This document shows positions 51,083 through 58,592 of a stretch of DNA of 64,000 nucleotides, one piece after another. Numbering within the stretch: position 1 is the stretch's first letter; every line of letters starts with the position of its first letter. The translations under genes and the position numbers were made by a program. The notes under the pieces are model-generated. The model was given only the letters and a program-made list of their open reading frames with translations. It did not search any database and was not told where the DNA came from. The DNA comes from UBA10649 sp965278945 (GTDB lineage: Bacteria > Actinomycetota > Actinomycetes > S36-B12), in assembly GCA_965278945.1 (NCBI GenBank), contig OZ257128.1:2480001-2544000 (forward strand), given 5' to 3'.

Positions 51083-52596
51083 GCGCCGTATCCGGTGTCG
51101 CCGTACACGTCGCGCAAGCGCCCCTTCGCGACCTTGCCCGTCACCGAGTGCGGCAGCTCGTCGACGACGCGAATCGTCGTGGGGCACTTGAAGCGGGCCA
51201 GTCGCGTGGCGCAGTGGGCAAGGATCTGATCGGGCGTGAGCTCGACTCCGCGCTTGGCGACGACAAGCGCGCTGACCGCCTCGCCCGTGGTGTCGTCGGG
51301 CACGCCGACAACGGCTGCCTCGGCGACACCGTCCAGGTCGTCAATCACCAGCTCGATCTCGCGCGGGTACACGTTGAAGCCGTTGACGAGGATCACCTCG
51401 CGGCGACGGTCGACGACGTGCAGGTCTCCATCCTCGTCCGCGTAGGCGACGTCCCCTGACCTGAACCAGCCGTCCGCGTCCGGCCCGCCGATGACTCCTG
51501 GCCAGTAGCCGCGGAACACCGAGGGTCCTCGCACCCAGACCTCGCCCGGGTCGCCGTCGTCGACCTCGACTCCGGACTCGTCGACCAGTCGGATCTCCAG
51601 TCCGGGCAGCGGGCGACCGACCGAGCCGGCCTTCGGAGTGCCGGATACCAAGGTGGTAGCGACAACGGGAGCGGTCTCCGTCATCCCATAACCCTCGAAT
51701 ATTTCCAGGCCGGTCTGCGCGGCGAACTCGGTGAACACGCGAGCCGGCAACGGCGATCCGCCGCTGGACAGCAGGCGCACGGTCGACATCGACTCGCGCA
51801 AGCCAGGAGTCGCACACCACGCCTGGTACATCCCCGGAGCTCCCGCGACCGTGGTCACCGACTCCGCGGAGATCACGTGGAGTGACTCGACCGGGTCGAA
51901 GCGGTCGACGAGAACGCAGGTGGCGCCAGCGGCGACGGCCAGTCCGAGCACCGTGTTGAGCCCGTAGACGTGGAACATCGGCAGCACGACGAGCACGACG
52001 TCCGAGTCGACCACGGCTGGCGGATCGGTCAGCGTGAGCAGCATCTCGATATTGGCCCGCAGGGCTCCGTGCGTGAGCATGGCCCCCTTCGGGCGGCCGC
52101 TCGTGCCGGCGGTGAAGAGAAGGAGTGCGAGAGTGTCCGGCTCCGTGTCGTCGGGCGAGAGGTAGACACCCTCGCCCGATCGTCCGATCCGCGACCACTC
52201 GGAGCCGACGACGCTGACCACGTCGCACCCGGGAAGGGCAGCAGCGGAGTCCTCGCCGACCGTTCGCGTGGACGGCTGCACCAGCAGCATCCGGGCGTCG
52301 CAGTCCGCGATCAGCACCGCCACCTCGGCGCTGGTGTACGCGGGGTTGAGCGGCACCGAGACCAGTCCCGCCCGCGCTGACGCGTAGTACGCGATCACGA
52401 ACTCGTAGGTGTTGCCCAGGAGCAGGGCGATGCGGTCGCCGGGACGCATGCCGCGCTCCAGCAGGCCGGCCGCGTAGGTCGTGACATCGCGGTTGACCTG
52501 CGCCCACGTGTAGCTGCGATCGCCGGAGACGACGCAGATCGCGTCGGGGTGCCGGACCGCCGAGTCGTGCAGGAACGTCGCGATGTTCGCGCTCAT
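51079..52596 (-). CDS. Acyl-CoA ligase (AMP-forming, FadD type)
   Basis: A 505-residue adenylate-forming enzyme. The P-loop is LLLFTAGTSGRPKGAMLTHG near residue 155, the adenylate motif EGYGMTETAPV near 300, the hinge region VDRRREVILVNGFNVYPREI, and the catalytic Lys is in VTGKVAKGRLR near the C terminus. An AGGAGGTG site lies about 6 nt before the ATG at 52594-52596. It is translationally coupled to the glutaredoxin-like gene. The acid activated is not evident; medium or long-chain fatty acid is the default for the family. Confidence 0.87.
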   Translation of the reverse strand: MSANIATFLHDSAVRHPDAICVVSGDRSYTWAQVNRDVTTYAAGLLERGMRPGDRIALLLGNTYEFVIAYYASARAGLVSVPLNPAYTSAEVAVLIADCDARMLLVQPSTRTVGEDSAAALPGCDVVSVVGSEWSRIGRSGEGVYLSPDDTEPDTLALLLFTAGTSGRPKGAMLTHGALRANIEMLLTLTDPPAVVDSDVVLVVLPMFHVYGLNTVLGLAVAAGATCVLVDRFDPVESLHVISAESVTTVAGAPGMYQAWCATPGLRESMSTVRLLSSGGSPLPARVFTEFAAQTGLEIFEGYGMTETAPVVATTLVSGTPKAGSVGRPLPGLEIRLVDESGVEVDDGDPGEVWVRGPSVFRGYWPGVIGGPDADGWFRSGDVAYADEDGDLHVVDRRREVILVNGFNVYPREIELVIDDLDGVAEAAVVGVPDDTTGEAVSALVVAKRGVELTPDQILAHCATRLARFKCPTTIRVVDELPHSVTGKVAKGRLRDVYGDTGYGA

Positions 52597-52655
52597 CCGG
52601 GCACCTCCTCGCATCGCCTCGATCTGAGTCTGGCACACCGCGCAGGAGCGCTGGG

Positions 52656-52661
52656 TACTCT
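52656..52661 (+). promoter_or_regulatory. -10 box of the leaderless HAD gene
   Basis: TACTCT ends 6 nt before the GTG at 52668. The same hexamer and nearly the same spacing occur before menE. Confidence 0.45.
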
Positions 52662-52667
52662 CACCCT

Positions 52668-53546
52668 GTGAATGCCTCGAGCGAGGACGTGCTGTCGCAG
52701 TACCGCAGGGCCGGCGAGGCGTCCGCCGTTGCCGGCGGTGCCGACGCGTCGCACGAGCCGAAGTCCGATCCGACCGCGGCCGCCTTCTTCGATGTCGACA
52801 ACACGATGATCCGCGGAGCGAGCATCTTTCATTTCGCTGTCGGGCTCGCGCGACGCAAGTACTTCACCGGCAGGGAGATCTTCGGCTTCGGCGTGAAGCA
52901 GGTGAAGTTCGTCCTCAGCGGCTCCGAGGACCTCGAGGATGTCGCCTCGGCGACGGAGGCGGCCTTGTCCTTCGTCCAGGGCAGGCGCGTCGACGAACTC
53001 GTGCGCCTGGGCGAGGAGGTCTTCGACGAGAGCATGATCGACAAGCTCATCCCCGGCACCCTTGCGATCGCCCAGGGTCACCTCGACGCGGGCCAGCAGG
53101 TATGGCTGGTCACGGCGACTCCGATCGAGCTCGCCAGCCTGATCGCCAAGCGCCTTGGCCTGACCGGCGCGCTCGGCACGGTGTCGCAGATCAAGGACGG
53201 CGTGTACACCGGCCACCTGGACGGGCCGCCTCTCCACGGGCTGGCCAAGGCCGAGGCGATCAAGGCGCTCGCCGCGCGCGAGGGCCTTGACCTGTCTCGG
53301 TGCTCGGCGTACTCCGACTCGTCCAACGACATCCCGATGCTGTCGGCGGTTGGCACGCCGGTCGCGGTCAACCCCGATCCGGCCCTGCGGGCCCACGCTC
53401 GGGAGAACGACTGGAAGATCCGCGACTTCCGCCGTCGCGAGCAGTTCAAGCGCGTCGCGCTGCCCGCGGCATCGGGCGCCGGCGGCATCGCCATCGGCCT
53501 GGCGATCGGCTACGCAGCCGCCCGCGCCGCCCGCCGCCAGATTTGA
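52668..53546 (+). CDS. HAD-IB family phosphatase (SerB1-like)
   Basis: A 292-residue HAD phosphohydrolase. Motif I is AAFFDVDNTMIRG (nucleophile Asp42, acid Asp44), motif II VWLVTATPIE, motif III uses the Lys in GLAKAEAIKAL, and motif IV is SDSSNDIPML. A C-terminal hydrophobic segment near residues 265-288 (ASGAGGIAIGLAIGYAAARA) may anchor it to the membrane. It corresponds in context to serB1 (Rv0505c), next to plsC-like and epimerase genes; a role in phosphoserine or phospholipid head-group dephosphorylation is possible. An IS30 element has landed just after its stop. Confidence 0.87.
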   Translation: MNASSEDVLSQYRRAGEASAVAGGADASHEPKSDPTAAAFFDVDNTMIRGASIFHFAVGLARRKYFTGREIFGFGVKQVKFVLSGSEDLEDVASATEAALSFVQGRRVDELVRLGEEVFDESMIDKLIPGTLAIAQGHLDAGQQVWLVTATPIELASLIAKRLGLTGALGTVSQIKDGVYTGHLDGPPLHGLAKAEAIKALAAREGLDLSRCSAYSDSSNDIPMLSAVGTPVAVNPDPALRAHARENDWKIRDFRRREQFKRVALPAASGAGGIAIGLAIGYAAARAARRQI

Positions 53547-53566
53547 ACCGCCTCCCGGGTCAAATC
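53540..53566. repeat. Palindromic repeat copy A (3' end of HAD gene)
   Basis: A 27-nt sequence beginning GATTTGAACCGCC and ending GGTCAAATC, with 7-bp outer arms. It contains the HAD stop codon. An inverted copy with 26 of 27 identical bases lies at 54789-54815. Confidence 0.7.
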
Positions 53567-53570
53567 GGGG

Positions 53571-53595
53571 GGCGGTTTCAAGCGGCTGTTGCACC
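53571..53595 (+). repeat. IS30-family terminal inverted repeat, left
   Basis: Begins GGCGGTTTCAAGCGG and ends TGTTGCACC. Its outer part pairs with TTGAACCGCC in the flank (53543-53552), so the insertion creates a new hairpin right after the HAD stop codon. Confidence 0.75.
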
Positions 53596-54618
53596 GAGGG
53601 CCCGGTGGAGGGCCTGTTGGGGAGTCTGCCATCCGAGGGTTTGGCGGGGGCGGGTGTTCAAGCTGAGGGCCACGGTGTCGCAGTCGGCCTGGGTCAGGTG
53701 GCGCAGGTCGGCTCCCTTGGGCCAGTACTGGCGTAGCAGTCCGTTGGTGTTCTCATTGGATCCGCGCTGCCACGGTGAGTGGGGGTCGGCGAAGTAGATG
53801 TCGATGTCGGCGTCGATCGCGATGCCGGCGTGCTCGGCCATCTCCTTGCCCTGGTCCCAGGTCAGTGTCCTGCGGATCTGGTCGGGCAGCGAGGCGATGA
53901 TGGGGGTCAGGACCTCGCGCAGGTCGATGGCCTTGTGGGTGTCCGGCAGCGGGGCCAGGAGCACGAACCGGGTGGTCCGCTCGACCAGGGTGATCACCGC
54001 GCCCTTGCCGACACCGCCCAGGAGCAGGTCTCCTTCCCAGTGGCCGGGAACCGCGCGGTCGGTGACCTCGGCGGGCCGGGCGCTGATCGGGATCATCCCG
54101 GTCAGCTTGCCTCGATACTGCTTGCCGCCGTGGGGCTTGCGCGTGGTGCGGCCCGTGCGCAGGTGAGCGGTCAGCTCGCGGCGCAGCTCGCCTCGGGTCT
54201 GCACGAACAGCGAACGGTAGATCGTCTCGTGGCTCACCCGCATAGCCTTGTCGCGCGGGAACAGCGCTGGCAACAACGCCGCCACCTGCTGCGGTGACCA
54301 GTTCGCGCCCAGCAGCCCGGACACCACCAACGCCAGCGGACCGGTCAGCGTGAACGGCTTGGGGCGCCGGGCACGCACGGTCGCCCGCCGATGAGCCACC
54401 GCCGCCCGATACCGCGGCCGCCGGCCCGGGCGAACCTCGCCGACCGCCTTGCGCTGCGGGACACGCCACGACCGCCCACCAGCACCGCGATTGATCTCCC
54501 GCGTGACCGTCGTGCGATGCCGCCCGATCACCGCCGCGATCTGCGGAACACTCAGACCCTGGCGCAGGCCCCGCTCGATCACACCCCGGTCATGCTCACT
54601 CAGCCGTGCACCCGCCAT
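53578..54618 (-). CDS. IS30-family transposase
   Basis: A 346-residue DDE transposase. The N-terminal helix-turn-helix regions include LSEHDRGVIERGLRQGLSV and IGRHRTTVTREINRGAGG. The catalytic triad is in GHWEGDLLLGG (Asp), LTWDQGKEMAEHAGI (Asp) and GSNENTNGLLRQYWPKG (Glu). I place the start at the ATG 54616-54618 with GGGAGG 5 nt upstream; the longest frame adds 14 residues. Full length with no stop or frameshift, so the element may be active. Confidence 0.92.
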   Translation of the reverse strand: MAGARLSEHDRGVIERGLRQGLSVPQIAAVIGRHRTTVTREINRGAGGRSWRVPQRKAVGEVRPGRRPRYRAAVAHRRATVRARRPKPFTLTGPLALVVSGLLGANWSPQQVAALLPALFPRDKAMRVSHETIYRSLFVQTRGELRRELTAHLRTGRTTRKPHGGKQYRGKLTGMIPISARPAEVTDRAVPGHWEGDLLLGGVGKGAVITLVERTTRFVLLAPLPDTHKAIDLREVLTPIIASLPDQIRRTLTWDQGKEMAEHAGIAIDADIDIYFADPHSPWQRGSNENTNGLLRQYWPKGADLRHLTQADCDTVALSLNTRPRQTLGWQTPQQALHRALGATAA

Positions 54619-54650
54619 GACAACCTCCCAGCCAGCTATCGCACCATCCC

Positions 54651-54675
54651 GGTGCAACAACCAGTTGAGACCGCC
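54651..54675 (-). repeat. IS30-family terminal inverted repeat, right
   Basis: Mirror of the left repeat with four mismatches. It lies 32 nt upstream of the transposase ATG, so it probably includes the transposase promoter's -35 region. Confidence 0.75.
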
Positions 54676-54708
54676 GGGTTTGTGGCCGTTCCGGACGGGG
54701 ATTCTGAG

Positions 54709-54754
54709 GATTTGAACCGCCCTGCTCGCTGAATGACCCGGGGCGGTTCAAATC
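54709..54754. repeat. Palindrome with 14-bp perfect arms (repeat copy B)
   Basis: Arms GATTTGAACCGCCC (54709-54722) and its exact complement (54741-54754) flank an 18-nt loop. The arm sequence is the same as in copies A and C. A strong hairpin is possible on either strand. Confidence 0.75.
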
Positions 54755-54788
54755 TGCATCCGAGGGCGGTTTGGGCACCGGAAACGCG

Positions 54789-54815
54789 GATTTGACCCGG
54801 GAGGCGGTTCAATTC
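54789..54815. repeat. Palindromic repeat copy C (3' end of the acyltransferase gene)
   Basis: An inverted copy of repeat A with one difference, lying 4 nt beyond the acyltransferase stop codon. Copies A and C thus stand symmetrically after two convergent genes, and the IS30 element lies between them. Confidence 0.7.
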
Positions 54816-54819
54816 GGGG

Positions 54820-55833
54820 TTAGCCGAAGGCGGAGGGGCGCTTGACGAGCAGGCGGTAGACGGACTGCTGGATCTCCTCGCGCACCTGGTCGGTCAGGTT
54901 GAACACGAGCATCGGATCGTCTGCGGCGCCAAGCGGGAAGTCGTCGGTGGCGATCGGCTCCCCGAAGTGGATGAGCCACTTGCTGGGCAGCGGGATCAGG
55001 CCGAGGGGCCCGAGCAGCGGGAACGTCGGCGTGATCGGGAAGTACGGCAGCCCGAAGATTCGCGCCAGGATCGAGGCGTTGGCAACCATCGGGTAGATCT
55101 CCTCGGCCCCCACGATGGCCGTCGGGATGATCGGCGCACCAGTGCTCAGCGCCGCGGACACGAATCCTCCCCGGCCGAAGCGCTGCAGCTTGTACCGCTG
55201 GCTGAACGGCTTCCCGACTCCCTTGAAGCCCTCCGGCCACACGCCCACGAGCTCGCCGCCGGACAGCAGTCGTTCCGCGTCGGGATGGCACGCGAGCGTG
55301 TGGCCCGCCTTGCGCGCGATCTCGCCGATGAACGGCGTCTGGAAGACGAGGTTGGCTCCGAGCATCCGCAGGTGACGGTGGGCGGGGTGCTCGTCGTGCA
55401 GCGCGACCTGCGTCATGACCCCGTCGAGCGCGACGGTGCCCGAATGGTTGCCGACGACCAGCGCAGCGCCCTCGCTCGGCACGTTCTCGAGCCCGCTGAC
55501 CTCGACGCGAAACCACGAGTTGTACAGCGGCCTGGCCATCGCGAGGAAGACGCGCTCGGTCAGCTCGGGGTCGAACCCGAAGTCGTCGACGCTGTAGTCG
55601 CCGGCAAGACGGCGTCGGATGAAGTCGAGCAGGCTGTCGGTCTCGGCCGGATCCAGGTCGACCGCCTGCTCGAACTCGGCGAGTTCCTCTGCCGTGACGA
55701 CGACCCGCTTCTTCTTGCGTGGCGGGCTGGTGCGCACCGGGGCTGCCGGCTTGGGCCCGGTGTTGCCGACGAGCCGGGCGGCCTTGGACGGCCCGGAGCC
55801 CGGATCGATCGGGATGATCTCCGCGTCAGGCAA
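54820..55833 (-). CDS. PlsC-type lysophospholipid acyltransferase
   Basis: A 337-residue glycerophosphate-acyltransferase-family protein. A basic N-terminal region (PPRKKKRVVV) of about 90 residues precedes the catalytic part. The active-site His/Asp pair is in VVGNHSGTVALDG (His about 130, six residues apart), and further blocks are VGVWPEGFKGVGKP and APIIPTAIVGAEEIYP. I favour a TTG start at 55831-55833, since GGGAGG lies 6 nt upstream and it overlaps the epimerase end by 8 nt; a GTG at 55860 is an alternative. The spacing of His and Asp resembles the MGAT-like branch more than classical PlsC. Equivalent to Rv0502 by context. Confidence 0.83.
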   Translation of the reverse strand: MPDAEIIPIDPGSGPSKAARLVGNTGPKPAAPVRTSPPRKKKRVVVTAEELAEFEQAVDLDPAETDSLLDFIRRRLAGDYSVDDFGFDPELTERVFLAMARPLYNSWFRVEVSGLENVPSEGAALVVGNHSGTVALDGVMTQVALHDEHPAHRHLRMLGANLVFQTPFIGEIARKAGHTLACHPDAERLLSGGELVGVWPEGFKGVGKPFSQRYKLQRFGRGGFVSAALSTGAPIIPTAIVGAEEIYPMVANASILARIFGLPYFPITPTFPLLGPLGLIPLPSKWLIHFGEPIATDDFPLGAADDPMLVFNLTDQVREEIQQSVYRLLVKRPSAFG

Positions 55834-56797
55834 CGTCGACCTCCCGGTCCGCGTCACCACGGCCGATGAACTGCATGAAGGCCTCCTCGCTCGACTTCGA
55901 CGGCCGGAAGTCGAGCTTGCGGCGCATGGCGGTCGTGTCCAGGCAGCGACCGTAGGTCAGGTGCCGGACGGCCTCGGGCGAGAAGTCGGCGAAGCCGGTG
56001 CTGCTCAGGCTTCGTCCGACCGTGGAGAACAGGAGGCGGGGAACGGAGATCGACGTGCGCCGCGTGCGCCGGACCGCCTGCGAGAGCAGGAGCACTCCGT
56101 CTCCCGCGATGTTGAACGTGCCGCGGCGCGGATTCATGACCACGCAACGCAGCGCCTCGAGACCGTCGTCCTCGTCGATGAACTGGACCCGAGGATCGAA
56201 TCCGAGCACGGTCGGGATGACGGGAAGCGTGTAGTACGCGGTGGTCGGGGTCTTGACGTTCCGGCCGATGAAGTTGGCGAACCGCAGCGTCGAGACGACG
56301 ACATCCGGCCGGCGCCTGGCGAACCCGCGAACGTACGTCTCGACTTCGACCGAGTCCTTAGCCCACCCTGACGACGGCGCGTGCTTGGGCTCCATGTCCT
56401 CGGTGAACATCGCCGGGTCCTTCGGACCGGACCCGTAGACCGCGGACGTCGACTTCACCACGACGGAGCGCACACTCGTGGTGCGCTGGCAGGCAGCGAG
56501 CAGCTGCATCGTCCCGATGACGTTGATTTCCTTCATCGTCGACCGACCACCAGCCTGCTTCGGCGTCGCGATCACGCCCATATGCACGACCGTGTCGACG
56601 TCTGCTTCCCCCATCACCTTCGCGATGACGGGATTGCGGATGTCGGCCCTGACGAACCGGGTGCCCGGAATCGGGGATTCCGGCGCGACGACGTCGACAC
56701 CGATGACGGTGGTGATCGCCGGATCAGCGGCGAGGATCGCGGCCATCCGGCCGCCAAGGTATCTGGAGACGCCCGTGACCAGCACAGTGCGGCCCAT
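55826..56797 (-). CDS. NAD-dependent epimerase/dehydratase family protein (GalE2-like)
   Basis: A 323-residue extended-SDR protein. The nucleotide-binding motif is VLVTGVSRYLGGRMA, slightly off the usual TGxxGxxG. The Ser of the active site is in VVKSTSAVYGSGPKDP, but the expected YxxxK is not where I look for it (the region reads PSSGWAKDSVE), so a Tyr-to-Trp change may have removed classical catalysis. I chose the ATG at 56795-56797 with GAGGGGG upstream. Context matches Rv0501 beside bS22. It may be a regulatory or divergent member rather than UDP-galactose epimerase. Confidence 0.78.
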   Translation of the reverse strand: MGRTVLVTGVSRYLGGRMAAILAADPAITTVIGVDVVAPESPIPGTRFVRADIRNPVIAKVMGEADVDTVVHMGVIATPKQAGGRSTMKEINVIGTMQLLAACQRTTSVRSVVVKSTSAVYGSGPKDPAMFTEDMEPKHAPSSGWAKDSVEVETYVRGFARRRPDVVVSTLRFANFIGRNVKTPTTAYYTLPVIPTVLGFDPRVQFIDEDDGLEALRCVVMNPRRGTFNIAGDGVLLLSQAVRRTRRTSISVPRLLFSTVGRSLSSTGFADFSPEAVRHLTYGRCLDTTAMRRKLDFRPSKSSEEAFMQFIGRGDADREVDVA

Positions 56798-56836
56798 GAC
56801 AGACCCCCTCATGCCGTGGCGGGTGACCGCCGGACG

Positions 56837-56935
56837 CTACTTCTTGTTGCGGCGCTGGACCCTGGTGCGACGGAGCAGCTTGCGGTGCTTCTTCTTCGCC
56901 ATCCGCTTACGCCGCTTCTTGACAACCGAACCCAT
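56837..56935 (-). CDS. bS22-type (AURKAIP1/COX24-domain) small ribosomal protein
   Basis: A 32-residue, extremely basic protein: 20 of its residues are Lys or Arg. It begins MGSVVKKRRKRMAKKKHRK and ends RRTRVQRRNKK. Such proteins are conserved in actinobacteria as AURKAIP1/COX24-domain proteins and were identified as ribosomal protein bS22 in mycobacteria. AAGGA lies about 7 nt before the ATG. It sits between the HTH gene and the epimerase gene, exactly as Rv0500A-Rv0500B-Rv0501 in M. tuberculosis. It is easily missed because of its size. Confidence 0.9.
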   Translation of the reverse strand: MGSVVKKRRKRMAKKKHRKLLRRTRVQRRNKK

Positions 56936-56983
56936 TAAAATTTCCTTATCTCGGCCGACCGCTGCGGCCCGATGTTGGTGAGG

Positions 56984-57001
56984 CGGGCCGTCACAGGCCC
57001 G
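56984..57001. other. Hairpin in the gap between the HTH gene and bS22
   Basis: CGGGCC (56984-56989) pairs perfectly with GGCCCG (56996-57001) around a 6-nt loop. A second palindrome GGCTCACTGAGCC lies at 57017-57029. They could be a terminator for the HTH gene, a processing site, or leader structure for bS22. There is no T-tract. Confidence 0.4.
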
Positions 57002-57053
57002 GTTGTAGGTCTTCTTGGCTCACTGAGCCTACCGCCGACCCTGATGCGTGCTC

Positions 57054-57260
57054 TCAGGCGGTTTCCACGAACGAGTCGCGGAGGTAGTCGTGAACGGCCT
57101 GCTCGGGCACGCGGAACGAGCGTCCCACCCGCACTGCCGGCATCTCGCCGTTATGCACCAGGCGGTAGACGGTCATCTTGGAGACGCGCATCACTGCGGC
57201 CACCTCGGCAACGGTCAGAAACCGCACCTCAGAGAACGCCCGGTCGGGGGTCGTCGACAT
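57054..57260 (-). CDS. Excisionase-family HTH DNA-binding protein
   Basis: A 68-residue MerR-like winged-helix protein of the excisionase family. The helix-turn-helix spans FLTVAEVAAVMRVSKMTVYR, with wing residues VRVGRSFRVPEQAVHDYL. There is no effector domain. I place the start at the ATG 57258-57260; a GTG two codons upstream is possible. Its conserved place beside bS22 and proC, as in Rv0500A, points to a core gene rather than a phage excisionase. Targets unknown. Confidence 0.85.
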   Translation of the reverse strand: MSTTPDRAFSEVRFLTVAEVAAVMRVSKMTVYRLVHNGEMPAVRVGRSFRVPEQAVHDYLRDSFVETA

Positions 57261-57393
57261 CTGCACACCGAACTTTCTGCCCCGGACCGCCCCGGCTTCC
57301 CCTCCGGAGTCACACGGCTTCTAGGCGTTGCGAAGACTAGTGGCCCATGTGGTCATTGGGAAAGTTGAATGCGGATATTGCCCAGCATCGCGC

Positions 57394-58590
57394 TCAGAAC
57401 CACACGGACGGCTCGGCCGTCAGGCCCCATCGCGGGAAGACCGCGTTGCGCGTGGCAAGGATTGCTGCGTCGATCGGATCGTCGGGATTGAACCCCTGGT
57501 CGAAGGGCTTGGGCCACGGCTGACGCCCGTCCGTCATGCGGCCGGGAGCCTGCCGGCCGAGCAGCTCCATCACGTAGTCGTGGAACTCCGGCGGCACTTC
57601 CGTCTCGGGCGCGATCGGCGCACCCGCCGCGATCGCGATCAGGTGCGTCCATGCGCGCGGGACGACATCGACCCATTCGTAGCCACCGCCTCCGAGCGCG
57701 ACCCAACGGCCCGCGGCGAACCGATGCGCCCACCTGTGGATCGCCTCGAAGGCCATGCGCTGGCCGTCCAGCGACACGAGAAGGTGCGCGAGCGGATCCT
57801 CGACATGAGTATCGACACCCTGCTGGCTGACGATCACGTCAGGAGCGAAGGCCTCGAGGAGGTCGGGGACGACGGCATGCAGCGCGCGCAGCCAGCCCTG
57901 GTCGCCGGTGCCTGCGGGCAGCGCGATGTTGACGGCCGTCCCGGAAGCCGAAGGACCGCCAGTCTCGGTCGGGAGCCCGGTTCCCGGGAAGAGAGTGCGC
58001 GGGTGCTCGTGGATCGAGATCGTCATCACGCGCGGGTCGTCCCAGAAGATCGCTTGCACACCGTCGCCGTGGTGGACGTCGACGTCGATGTACGCGACCC
58101 GCTGAGCGCCGTTGTCGAGGAGCCAGGCGATCGCCACGGCGATGTCGTTGTAGATGCAGAAGCCTTCCGCGGCCCCCGCCATGGCGTGATGCAGTCCGCC
58201 GGCCAGGTTCACGGCATGGTCGACGGTGCCCGCCCACACCGACTGGGCGGCCAGCAGCGAGGCACCCGCCACCCGTGCGGAGGCGCGGTGCATGCCGGTA
58301 AAGACCGGGTCGTCGGTCGTGCCGAGGCCTCGATCGGCGTCGTAGTAGCGCGGGTCGGACGAGGCCTCGATGACCGCGTTCACGTAGCCGGCCTCGTGGA
58401 CCCGCAGGATCGCCTCGTCCGCGACCGGCTCGACCGGGCCGAGCATCCGCACGGATGGCAGCGAGAGCAGGCCGAAGTCTGCGGCCAGTCGCATGGCCAG
58501 CTGCACCCGCACCGGTGCAAGCGGATGGCCAGGGCCGAAGTCATACTCAGCGAGGCGTTCGTCCCAGACGACGCCGAGTCGTTCGCCCAT
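57394..58590 (-). CDS. acuC: AcuC-like histone deacetylase family protein
   Basis: A 398-residue zinc deacetylase-fold protein. Signature pieces are GLHHAMAGAAEGFCIYND, VAYIDVDVHHGDGVQAIF, IVSQQGVDTHVEDPLAHL and the Gly-rich WVALGGGGYEW near residue 300. The HH pair and Asp/His ligands of the active site are all present. Class-I-like bacterial members, such as Bacillus AcuC, deacetylate acetyl-CoA synthetase. It follows proC after 2 nt. The substrate here is not determined. Confidence 0.88.
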   Translation of the reverse strand: MGERLGVVWDERLAEYDFGPGHPLAPVRVQLAMRLAADFGLLSLPSVRMLGPVEPVADEAILRVHEAGYVNAVIEASSDPRYYDADRGLGTTDDPVFTGMHRASARVAGASLLAAQSVWAGTVDHAVNLAGGLHHAMAGAAEGFCIYNDIAVAIAWLLDNGAQRVAYIDVDVHHGDGVQAIFWDDPRVMTISIHEHPRTLFPGTGLPTETGGPSASGTAVNIALPAGTGDQGWLRALHAVVPDLLEAFAPDVIVSQQGVDTHVEDPLAHLLVSLDGQRMAFEAIHRWAHRFAAGRWVALGGGGYEWVDVVPRAWTHLIAIAAGAPIAPETEVPPEFHDYVMELLGRQAPGRMTDGRQPWPKPFDQGFNPDDPIDAAILATRNAVFPRWGLTAEPSVWF

Positions 58591-58592
58591 CC

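Larger units (their letters stand above)
53571..54675 (-). mobile_element. IS30-family insertion sequence, 1105 bp, apparently intact
   Basis: The 25-nt terminal inverted repeats 53571-53595 and 54651-54675 match at 21 positions, and both inner ends read GGTGCAAC or its complement. A 3-bp GGG flanks each end (53568-53570 and 54676-54678), consistent with a target duplication. One full transposase gene fills the element. It lies between two convergent genes in a palindrome-rich spacer and interrupts no gene. Confidence 0.85.

Noticed and set aside
53578..54618. Composite transposon or defence island at the IS30 element
   Set aside because: Only one IS copy is present, and flanking genes are conserved housekeeping genes.
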